In this document: positions 1-5,444 of the stretch, piece after piece
Layout of the letters: each line of letters begins with the position of its first letter
How positions within the stretch are numbered: position 1 is the stretch's first letter
Program-made: the position numbers and the translations under genes
Notes under the pieces: generated by a model
What the model was told of the DNA's origin: nothing
Databases searched by the model: none
The model's input: only the letters and a program-made list of their open reading frames with translations
Source: Gemmatimonadaceae bacterium
Lineage (GTDB): Bacteria; Gemmatimonadota; Gemmatimonadetes; Gemmatimonadales; Gemmatimonadaceae
Length of the DNA: 6,211 bases
Direction: 5' to 3'
Assembly (NCBI GenBank): GCA_017881545.1
Contig: JADGQU010000154.1
Coordinates: 1 to 6,211 of the forward strand

Positions 1-29
1 GAAGGGCAACGAAACTCGTATGTGGGCAT
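1..29 (-). CDS. FmdB-family zinc-ribbon protein, N-terminal fragment (runs off left edge)
   Basis: From an ATG at 29-27 the minus strand reads M-P-T-Y-E-F-R-C-P and then leaves the window. This is the highly characteristic opening of the small FmdB-type putative regulatory proteins, which begin MPTYE(Y/F)RC and continue with a CxxC zinc ribbon. The Cys here would be the first of the CxxC pair. Only nine full codons are visible, so the call rests on the N-terminal signature alone. The upstream bases on this strand (CGAACGAAC before ATG) contain no good Shine-Dalgarno. The gene lies in the same direction as the mutase gene but is separated from it by 265 bases with a large hairpin, so it probably has its own promoter. 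The function of the family is poorly defined. A chance MPTYEFRC match cannot be fully excluded. Confidence 0.6.
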
Positions 30-122
30 GTTCGTTCGAGGAGAGAACTGCGGGTACAACTGAAAGCTAGTTTGCTCGCGAGGGAGGCTCAAGCGCGGAC
101 ACCAGTTACGGGGACGATTACC

Positions 123-254
123 GGGGATGCGAGTTTTGAGTAGACAGTCGGTCAGTCGTGAGTGCGTCAGTGGTTTTCAGTGGGGCGCAGCAACTGTTAA
201 CCTCTGACCCACTTATGACTGATTGTTTACTGTCCACTCAAAACTTGCATCCCC
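123..254 (+). repeat. Long imperfect inverted repeat / hairpin, possible plus-strand structured RNA or MITE-like element
   Basis: Positions 123-181 pair with 193-254 around an 11-base loop (182-192). The outer arms are GGGGATGCGAGTTTTGAGT (123-141) and its near complement ending GCATCCCC (254). Counting by hand, 59 stem positions give 49 Watson-Crick pairs, 5 G-T pairs (131/246, 150/224, 151/223, 158/216, 160/214) and 5 mismatches (142, 165, 171, 176, 177), with one 3-base bulge (226-228, TTT). All five G-T pairs are wobbles only in a plus-strand RNA; on the minus strand they become A-C mismatches. The arms are rich in CAGT/ACTG tetramers and look less GC-rich than the genes. The element lies about 40 bases beyond the mutase stop and about 90 bases before the FmdB-type start. 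No T-run follows on either side, so it is not a standard intrinsic terminator. I saw no target-site duplication or transposase. The rest of 30-294 shows nothing I can name. Confidence 0.85.
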
Positions 255-294
255 TCTCCCCCGCATCGAATCTCGATCCACTTCGATCTCGACG

Positions 295-1890
295 TTACAT
301 CGACGGCCGGTAAAGACCCCAGTTCGCGGCCAAAGTTTCCGAGATTTCTCCAACCGTAGCGCGTGCGCGCACTGCATCCAGAATGATGGGCATCAGGTGC
401 AGCTGCTTCGAGTCCTTCGCCGATGCTGCCTGCAGCGTAGCCAGCGTTCGCTTGACCTCTGCTGCATCTCTTCTTTTGCGCAGCGCTTTAACGCTTTTCA
501 CCTGCGCCTTTTCCAAAGATGAATAGTCAGGAGCCGGAATGGACGGCGTCTCGTCTTCGTCCGCGAATCGGTTGACGCCGACGATCACTGTTTCGCCGGC
601 CTCGACGCGCAGCTGGTACTCATAGGCGCTGCGCGCGATCTCCTCCTGGAAGAATCCCGCCTCGATTGCCTTCTCCGAGCCTCCGAGCTCGTCCACTTTC
701 AGGATCAGCTCGAGCGCGCGTTCCTCCAGCTGGGTGGTGAGGTTTTCGACGTAATAGCTCCCCGCGAGAGGGTCGGCGGTGTTGGCGATGCCCGACTCGT
801 ACCCTACGATCTGCTGCGTACGAAGCGCGAGCTTCGCCGCCTCGGCTGTCGGGAGCGCCAGAGCCTCGTCGTACCCGTTCGTGTGGAGCGACTGCGTTCC
901 GCCCAGCGTCGCGGCCAGTGCCTGCACCGTCACGCGGACGACGTTGTTGAGCGGCTGCTGGGCAGTGAGCGTCACCCCGCCGGTTTGCGTGTGAAAGCGT
1001 AGCCGCGCACTCGACGCCGACGCGTGAAAGCGTCCGCGCATGATACGGGCGTAGAGGCGTCTCGCCGCGCGGAACTTTGCGACCTCTTCGAATAGATCGT
1101 TGTGCGCGGCGAAGAAGAACGACAATCGTGGCGCAAAGGAATCGACCGCCAATCCGGCTTCGATCGCTCGCGTGACGTACTGGATCGTGTTCGCGAGAGT
1201 GAAGGCGAGCTCCTGCACCGCCGTGGCGCCCGCCTCGCGGATGTGGTACCCAGAAATCGAGATGGGATTCCAGTTCGGCACTTCATCGGCGCAGTAGCGG
1301 AACACTTCCGCGATCAGCGCCATGCTGGGCTGGGGCGGATAGATATAGGTGCCGCGCGCGATGTATTCCTTGAGAATGTCGTTCTGGATGGTGCCGCTCA
1401 ACTTGTCGCGCGCAATGCCGCGCTCTTCCGCCACGACGATGTACATCGCCAGGAGCGTCGCCGCAGTGGCGTTGATCGTCATCGACGTCGAGACCTGATC
1501 GAGCGGAATGCCTTCGAGCAGCGCGTGCATGTCCTCGACGCTGTCGATCGCCACACCGGCCCTGCCTACCTCTCCGAGGGCGCGCGGTGAATCGGAATCG
1601 AGTCCCATCTGCGTCGGCAGGTCGAACGCGACGGACAGCCCAGTTTGTCCGGCATCGAGGAGCATCTTGAACCGCTCATTTGTGCCCTTCGCGCTCCCGA
1701 ATCCGGCGTACTGCCTCATCGTCCAGAGTCGTCCGCGGTACATCGACGGCTGGATGCCACGCGTGTACGGCCACTCTCCCGGATCGCCCAGCGCTGACGT
1801 GTAGTCGAGCTCCGCATCCTCCGGGCGATACACCGTTTTGACTGGAATGCCCGAGGGAGAGAGCCTCTCGCCGGGCTGGTGTTTGCTCAT
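295..1890 (-). CDS. Methylmalonyl-CoA mutase family, large (catalytic) subunit without B12-binding domain
   Basis: A 531-aa acyl-CoA mutase catalytic barrel (adenosylcobalamin-dependent carbon-skeleton rearrangement, (R)-methylmalonyl-CoA to succinyl-CoA). The family signature is unbroken: SGIPVKTVY (residues 13-21), PYTRGI (41-46), RQYAGFG (59-65), GLSVAFDLPTQMG (84-96), GTIQNDILKEYIARGTYIYPP (from 166), SISGYHIREAGA (211-222), FAPRLSFFF (252-260), TLTAQQP (307-313) and GGTQSLHTN (330-338). By family alignment from memory, Tyr61 and Arg179 match Tyr89 and Arg207 of the Propionibacterium enzyme, which bind the substrate carboxylate and are Phe and Gln in isobutyryl-CoA mutase. His216 matches the catalytic His244. 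A carboxylated substrate (methylmalonyl- or ethylmalonyl-CoA) is therefore likelier than isobutyryl-CoA. The chain ends at 531 residues with no C-terminal cobalamin domain (DxHxxG), so a separate small subunit must lie elsewhere. The ATG is kept because SGIPVKTVY near the start is conserved and a stop lies 12 codons upstream. It starts 28 bases after fbp and has no clear Shine-Dalgarno. Confidence 0.95.
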   Translation of the reverse strand: MSKHQPGERLSPSGIPVKTVYRPEDAELDYTSALGDPGEWPYTRGIQPSMYRGRLWTMRQYAGFGSAKGTNERFKMLLDAGQTGLSVAFDLPTQMGLDSDSPRALGEVGRAGVAIDSVEDMHALLEGIPLDQVSTSMTINATAATLLAMYIVVAEERGIARDKLSGTIQNDILKEYIARGTYIYPPQPSMALIAEVFRYCADEVPNWNPISISGYHIREAGATAVQELAFTLANTIQYVTRAIEAGLAVDSFAPRLSFFFAAHNDLFEEVAKFRAARRLYARIMRGRFHASASSARLRFHTQTGGVTLTAQQPLNNVVRVTVQALAATLGGTQSLHTNGYDEALALPTAEAAKLALRTQQIVGYESGIANTADPLAGSYYVENLTTQLEERALELILKVDELGGSEKAIEAGFFQEEIARSAYEYQLRVEAGETVIVGVNRFADEDETPSIPAPDYSSLEKAQVKSVKALRKRRDAAEVKRTLATLQAASAKDSKQLHLMPIILDAVRARATVGEISETLAANWGLYRPSM

Positions 1891-1893
1891 GTG

Positions 1894-1913
1894 CGCCGGC
1901 TTGGGCGCCGGCG
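1894..1913 (-). promoter_or_regulatory. GC-only hairpin between fbp stop and mutase ATG
   Basis: On the minus strand CGCCGGC (1913-1907), loop GCCCAA, GCCGGCG (1900-1894) forms a perfect 7-bp, all-G/C stem. It ends three bases before the mutase ATG and occupies nearly the whole 28-base gap after the fbp stop. It sits where a Shine-Dalgarno should be, and none is visible. It might restrict initiation or depend on ribosomes arriving from fbp; that is inference. It has no T-run, so a terminator is unlikely. Confidence 0.45.
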
Positions 1914-1918
1914 GAGCG

Positions 1919-2971
1919 TCACGCGCCTACCGACCCGGCCGGCGAAAGCGAGCTGGCACTCTTCGCATCGCCCAGCATTTTGCGCGCGGCATCGACGTCG
2001 TTGTTGCTGCCGATGAAAAGCGGAGTCCGCTGGTGCAGCTCAGTGGGCTGGATGTCGAGGATGCGCTCATGCCCATCGGTCGCCGCGCCGCCAGACTGCT
2101 CGACGATGAAGGCAAGAGGGCTGGCTTCGTAGAGAAGGCGCAGTTTCCCGCGCTTGTTCCTGCGATTGGCGGGATAGGCGAACAGTCCCCCACCAAGAAG
2201 ATTGCGGTGGAAATCGGCGACGAGTGAGCCGACGTAGCGCGTGCTCATCGGCTGACGATTGCCATCCTGTCCTCGATAGTAGTTCATCAGATTCTGAACG
2301 TTCGGCTCCCACTGGCTGTGGTAGGAGTCGTTGACCGACAGATATCTGCCGCTGTCGGGCGTCCGGATGTTGGGGTGCGAGAGCAGGAACTCCCCGAGCG
2401 ACGGATCGAGGGTGAATCCGTGAGCGCCCTGCCCGGTCGTGTACACGAGCATCGTGCTTGATCCGTAAATGACGTAGCCCGCCGCGACCTGCCGCCGTCC
2501 CGGCTGAAGCATGTCCTCCATTTCGCCGCGGCTGCTCCGTGTGATCTTGCGGACCACCGAGAAGATTGTGCCTACGGGCACGTTGACATCGATGTTCGAA
2601 GAGCCGTCGAGCGGATCGAAGAGAAGGCAGTATTTCCCGCAACGAAAGTTGGCCGGGATGTCGATGATGCCCGGCTCTTCCTCCGATGCCATGGCGCACA
2701 GGCGTCCCCCGTGATCGACGGCCTTGATGATGATCTCGTTCGCCAGCACGTCGAGCTTTTGCTGGGTCTCCCCCTGAACGTTCTCGAGATCGGTGGCGCC
2801 GAGTATGTCGGCGAGTCCCGCGCTCCGCACCTTGTTGGCGATCATCTTTGCCGCGAGCGCGAGATCGTAGAGGAGGCCCGAGAGCTCGCCCGTCGCTTCA
2901 GGGTGGAGCTTCTCCTGCTCGATGATGAAACGCTCGATTGTTACGACCGAAGTCGCGGTGTGCTTGACCAC
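1919..2971 (-). CDS. fbp: Class I fructose-1,6-bisphosphatase
   Basis: A 350-aa protein of normal class I FBPase length. The enzyme is a cytosolic Mg-dependent phosphatase that hydrolyses fructose 1,6-bisphosphate to fructose 6-phosphate, the irreversible step of gluconeogenesis (and of the Calvin cycle where present). Family features in order: TGELSGLLYDLALAAK (27-42), metal-binding acidic cluster SEEE (96-99), the signature DPLDGSSNIDVN (119-130) with the catalytic/metal Asp and Glu region, YVGSLVADFHRNLLGGGLFAYPA (from 246) that lines the sugar-phosphate site, RNKRGKLRLLYEASPLAFI (from 271) and EQSGGAATDG (291-300) with the metal-binding Glu291. Nothing essential appears missing. The start is a GTG that follows the TGA of the preceding gene directly (TGAGTG), with AAGGA seven bases upstream. 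Translation is therefore probably coupled to the HExxH gene. The mutase large subunit follows 28 bases downstream. No residues point to special allosteric control. Confidence 0.97.
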   Translation of the reverse strand: MVKHTATSVVTIERFIIEQEKLHPEATGELSGLLYDLALAAKMIANKVRSAGLADILGATDLENVQGETQQKLDVLANEIIIKAVDHGGRLCAMASEEEPGIIDIPANFRCGKYCLLFDPLDGSSNIDVNVPVGTIFSVVRKITRSSRGEMEDMLQPGRRQVAAGYVIYGSSTMLVYTTGQGAHGFTLDPSLGEFLLSHPNIRTPDSGRYLSVNDSYHSQWEPNVQNLMNYYRGQDGNRQPMSTRYVGSLVADFHRNLLGGGLFAYPANRRNKRGKLRLLYEASPLAFIVEQSGGAATDGHERILDIQPTELHQRTPLFIGSNNDVDAARKMLGDAKSASSLSPAGSVGA

Positions 2972-3358
2972 TCAGAGATCCTTTTCGCCGGTACCGAGGC
3001 GCGACGCGGAATACCGGCGAGCGTCGATTTCGTAAGCGTTACGCGTGTATCCGTAACGGATGGACTGCCAGAGGTAGCTGACAGGAAATGCCTTGTCTTC
3101 CAAAAATTGGTGGACGTGACGGAGCTCGTGCAAGAGCAGTTCCGCATCGAGCACGGTTGTCGGCGCAACGAATACGGTTTTCCAGAGAGTGATGGCCGCT
3201 GCTGTGTTCGTCCCCAGCGACCAACCTCCGACACGGACCGCCAGTCCGCCGCGGCGGTACGTCGCCTGAGTGAGGTCCGGATATCGGCGCACCATATCCT
3301 CGGGGAGCTCGATTCTCTCTCCGATTATTGCTCTGATGAGTCGGGAGCCAGCTCCCAT
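2972..3358 (-). CDS. Small putative zinc metallopeptidase-like protein (HExxH...E), DUF4157-like
   Basis: A 128-aa protein with no signal peptide or evident membrane segment. Its core is ELLLHELRHVHQF: His77-Glu78-Leu-Arg-His81 is an HExxH zinc site, preceded by hydrophobic residues as in zincin active-site helices. Twenty-nine residues after Glu78-His81, NAYEIDARRY supplies Glu110 in an N-xx-E-xx-A context, a plausible third zinc ligand as in gluzincins. The HELxHVxQ style also resembles DUF4157 proteins. The central part (RRGGLAVRVGGWSLG, AAITLWKTVFVAP) looks like a compact beta-rich fold. I do not recognise a characterised homologue, and substrate and role are unknown. The ATG overlaps the comEC 3' end by 34 bases and has AAGGGAG four bases upstream (3363-3369). 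Its stop abuts the fbp GTG, so it is embedded in the comEC-fbp transcript. It could be an active peptidase or a structural zincin-like fold. Confidence 0.85.
   Translation of the reverse strand: MGAGSRLIRAIIGERIELPEDMVRRYPDLTQATYRRGGLAVRVGGWSLGTNTAAAITLWKTVFVAPTTVLDAELLLHELRHVHQFLEDKAFPVSYLWQSIRYGYTRNAYEIDARRYSASRLGTGEKDL
2979..2983 (-). promoter_or_regulatory. Ribosome binding site of fbp
   Basis: AAGGA on the minus strand lies seven bases before the GTG at 2971, inside the last codons of the HExxH gene. It supports GTG as the fbp start: no ATG is close by, and the protein's conserved N-terminal helix (TIERFI, GELSGLL) follows at the usual distance. Confidence 0.6.
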
Positions 3359-5352
3359 TTGTCTCCCTTCGCTTCGATCTCGATGTGAACTCCGTCGGTG
3401 CGCACGATCACCGTTCCCGCTTCGTCGGTCCTCAGCACCTCTGCTCCCACCCGTGAAAGCGCGCGCAGCACATCGTTGCTGGGATGCCCGTACATGTTGC
3501 CCGCACCTACGGAAATTATCGCAACGTCAGGATGAACCGCATCCAGAAATGCGTCGCTGCTGCTGGTCGAGCTGCCGTGGTGGCCAACCTTGAGAACCTG
3601 GGCGCGGAGCTCGTCACGATGTTGAGCGAGCAGCCAGTCCTCCTCCGCGCGCTCTGCATCTCCCACGAGCAGAAAGCGCACCATCCCGTAGTGCACCACC
3701 GCGATCGTGCTGGCGAGATTTGGATCCTTCAACCCGACGGTCCAGGCGGAATCGGGCGCGAGGAAGGTGATGCTGACTCCGTCTACCCGAATGGAATCGC
3801 CTGGATGAACACGATGCCATTCGATGCCCTGTTTTTTCGCGGCGGCGAGTGATGCGATATATGCGTCCGATCCGCCCGCGAATGCCGCATCCCAGTACGC
3901 GTGGGGGCGCATCGCGGTCAGAACGCTCGCTGCTCCTCCGACGTGATCGGTATGTGGATGAGACAGGACGAACGCCTCGAGCGAGCCGCCTCGCCGAAGA
4001 ATGTACGGGAGCACGGTCGTGCGCCCCGCGTCGCCGCCGCGCCAGGCTGGACCCGCGTCGAGCAGGATCCAGTGACCTCCGTTCGTTCGAATCAGAATAG
4101 CGTCGCCCTGGCCGACGTCGAGAACGTGGAGCTCGACGCGATCGTTCCCTGATAGCGCCAGAGGCGGCAACGCAGGAAGCACTGCCATGGTCGCCAACGC
4201 CGCCAATCCAGTGATCGCGGGTCGCGCCGGAAATCGGCTCGAGCACGCCACGACCAGCGCAACTGCCGCGATCGCGCCGAGGACGGCCGTCACCATCGTC
4301 GTCGTCACAGTGATGGCAGCTCCGGGGGCGGATGCCGCGGCCCATGCGACCCAATCGAACGCAAAGAGCAGCGGATGCACAGCCTGCGCAACAAACCGGG
4401 CGACCGCGCCTACCGGTGACACCAGCAGAGCGAGGAACAGAATCGGCTGAGCCAGGGTGATGATCGGAGCAGCAACAAGGTTCGAGATCGGCGCGATCAG
4501 GCTGACCCGACCGAACACCCAGGCGACGAGCGGCGCGGTCACCGCGCACGCTACGATGGACGTGACCAGCTCGCGGGCGAGCTTCCCCTTCCATCCGTCC
4601 ATTCGGTTCGCAAGGTGCCGCCGCCACAGCGATCCGGCCGCTACCAGGGCGCACATGCCCAGTACGCTGAGCTGATAACCCACGTCGACAGCGATCCTCG
4701 GCTGAACGAGCGGCACAAAGGCCCCGAGCGCCCAGGCCGCCCAGGGCGATGTTGGTCGCTGAGAGAGTCGCGAGGCCATCGACACACCGAGCATCGCCGC
4801 CGACCTCAGCGCCGGTGGCGGCGCTCCTATGACCGCGACGTAGACACCGGTCGCGATGAAGGCTCCGAGCAGCGACGCCCGTCGCGACAGGCGTGCGACC
4901 TGAAAGAGAAGCTCCATCGCCGCCGCGATCACAGCGACATGGAGACCGGAAATCGAGAGCATGTGAATCAGCCCGGCCGAAGCGTAGCGATCGCGCATCT
5001 CGGTCGGGATCTGATGCTGGTCGGCGACGAGGAGTGCCCGCGCCAGCGGAGCATCATCTCCGAACGTGCGGTCGATGGCGCGAGTGGCGCGCGCTCTGAC
5101 CCGCGACAACACATCGGACGGCGGCTCTCGCTTCTTGGCATGCGCGGTCGGCCGCTCGGGCGGTGGCGTCGTGACCGCGAGAATCGCCGCCGCAGCGAAT
5201 ACCATTGCGAGCGCCGAGTGCTCCGCGTGCCCGCGGTAGAGAGCGGCCGCGAGTGCAATCGAGGCGGCGACGACCGCGATCCAGGCAAAGCCGCCGAACC
5301 CGGCGAGGAGCCCGCCAACGTATGCGAGGTATGCGGCTGTGATTAGTGGCAG
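3325..5352 (-). CDS. comEC: ComEC/Rec2-family DNA internalisation channel protein, probable CTG start
   Basis: An inner-membrane channel that passes transforming single-stranded DNA into the cytoplasm. Numbering is for a 675-aa form starting at CTG 5352; from the first ATG (5205) it would be 626 aa. Three hydrophobic N-terminal segments are followed by the Competence domain with the hallmark HMLSISGLHV (about 130-139) and many further membrane segments to about residue 400. A C-terminal metallo-beta-lactamase domain follows with VLDVGQGDA (410-418), a complete HxHxDH in SHPHTDHVGG (His465, His467, Asp469, His470), VGD (Asp565), GHHGS (590-594) and GHPS (His623). Metal ligands therefore look intact, consistent with the proposed nuclease role of this domain. 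Between the N-terminal segments and the Competence domain there are only about 60 residues, so the usual DUF4131/OB-fold region seems absent. The CTG start is preferred because LPLITAAYLAYVGGLLAG resembles the usual MPL... opening and GGAG lies five bases upstream. A TAG immediately precedes it and no ATG, GTG or TTG lies between. Confidence 0.93.
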   Translation of the reverse strand: MPLITAAYLAYVGGLLAGFGGFAWIAVVAASIALAAALYRGHAEHSALAMVFAAAAILAVTTPPPERPTAHAKKREPPSDVLSRVRARATRAIDRTFGDDAPLARALLVADQHQIPTEMRDRYASAGLIHMLSISGLHVAVIAAAMELLFQVARLSRRASLLGAFIATGVYVAVIGAPPPALRSAAMLGVSMASRLSQRPTSPWAAWALGAFVPLVQPRIAVDVGYQLSVLGMCALVAAGSLWRRHLANRMDGWKGKLARELVTSIVACAVTAPLVAWVFGRVSLIAPISNLVAAPIITLAQPILFLALLVSPVGAVARFVAQAVHPLLFAFDWVAWAAASAPGAAITVTTTMVTAVLGAIAAVALVVACSSRFPARPAITGLAALATMAVLPALPPLALSGNDRVELHVLDVGQGDAILIRTNGGHWILLDAGPAWRGGDAGRTTVLPYILRRGGSLEAFVLSHPHTDHVGGAASVLTAMRPHAYWDAAFAGGSDAYIASLAAAKKQGIEWHRVHPGDSIRVDGVSITFLAPDSAWTVGLKDPNLASTIAVVHYGMVRFLLVGDAERAEEDWLLAQHRDELRAQVLKVGHHGSSTSSSDAFLDAVHPDVAIISVGAGNMYGHPSNDVLRALSRVGAEVLRTDEAGTVIVRTDGVHIEIEAKGDKWELAPDSSEQ

Positions 5353-5354
5353 CT

Positions 5355-5439
5355 AGGCTCCGGTCGAGCCCAATTCTAGATCGCTAAGTCGATTCCCTCG
5401 AAATCATTCCGAAGATCGCGCAATCAAACGGCGGAGCCT
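5355..5439. repeat. 8-bp inverted repeat spanning the miaB-comEC gap
   Basis: AGGCTCCG at 5355-5362 and its exact complement CGGAGCCT at 5432-5439 bracket 69 bases between the miaB stop and the comEC start. In the minus-strand mRNA the upstream arm AGGCTCCG would pair with CGGAGCCT, which contains the comEC GGAG. The loop is long, so the pairing may be fortuitous. No T-run follows, so it is not a canonical terminator. I see no convincing promoter in the gap. Confidence 0.4.
5358..5361 (-). promoter_or_regulatory. Likely ribosome binding site of comEC
   Basis: GGAG on the minus strand is five bases before CTG 5352 (GGAG-CCTAG-CTG). It is the main sequence support for the CTG start over ATG 5205. 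It lies inside the downstream arm of an 8-bp inverted repeat that could hide it. Confidence 0.45.
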
Positions 5440-5444
5440 GTCCT

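Noticed and set aside
64..92. Possible minus-strand promoter TTGAGC - 17 bases - TAGCTT ahead of the FmdB-type start
   Set aside because: Spacing is ideal but only about 7 of 12 consensus bases match. A GC-rich non-model organism gives no basis to trust it without transcription data.
123..254. The long inverted repeat as an intrinsic terminator for the mutase operon
   Set aside because: The stem is far longer than usual, has an interior bulge and mismatches, and no T-run follows it on the minus strand.
270..292. Direct repeat ATCTCGA (270-276 and 286-292) next to the mutase stop
   Set aside because: Seven bases repeated twice in a TCGA-rich stretch is expected by chance and has no clear function.
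223..522. Plus-strand reading frame crossing the hairpin and the mutase 3' end
   Set aside because: Its product is Arg/Ser-rich without family features, and most of it is antisense to the well-supported mutase gene.
2711..3388. 225-codon plus-strand open frame opposite fbp, the HExxH gene and comEC
   Set aside because: Long antisense frames are common in GC-rich DNA. The three genes beneath it have clear motifs, and this frame has none.
3614..4654. 346-codon minus-strand frame within comEC
   Set aside because: The product is extremely Arg-rich and low in complexity, a shifted shadow of comEC, whose own frame carries all family motifs.
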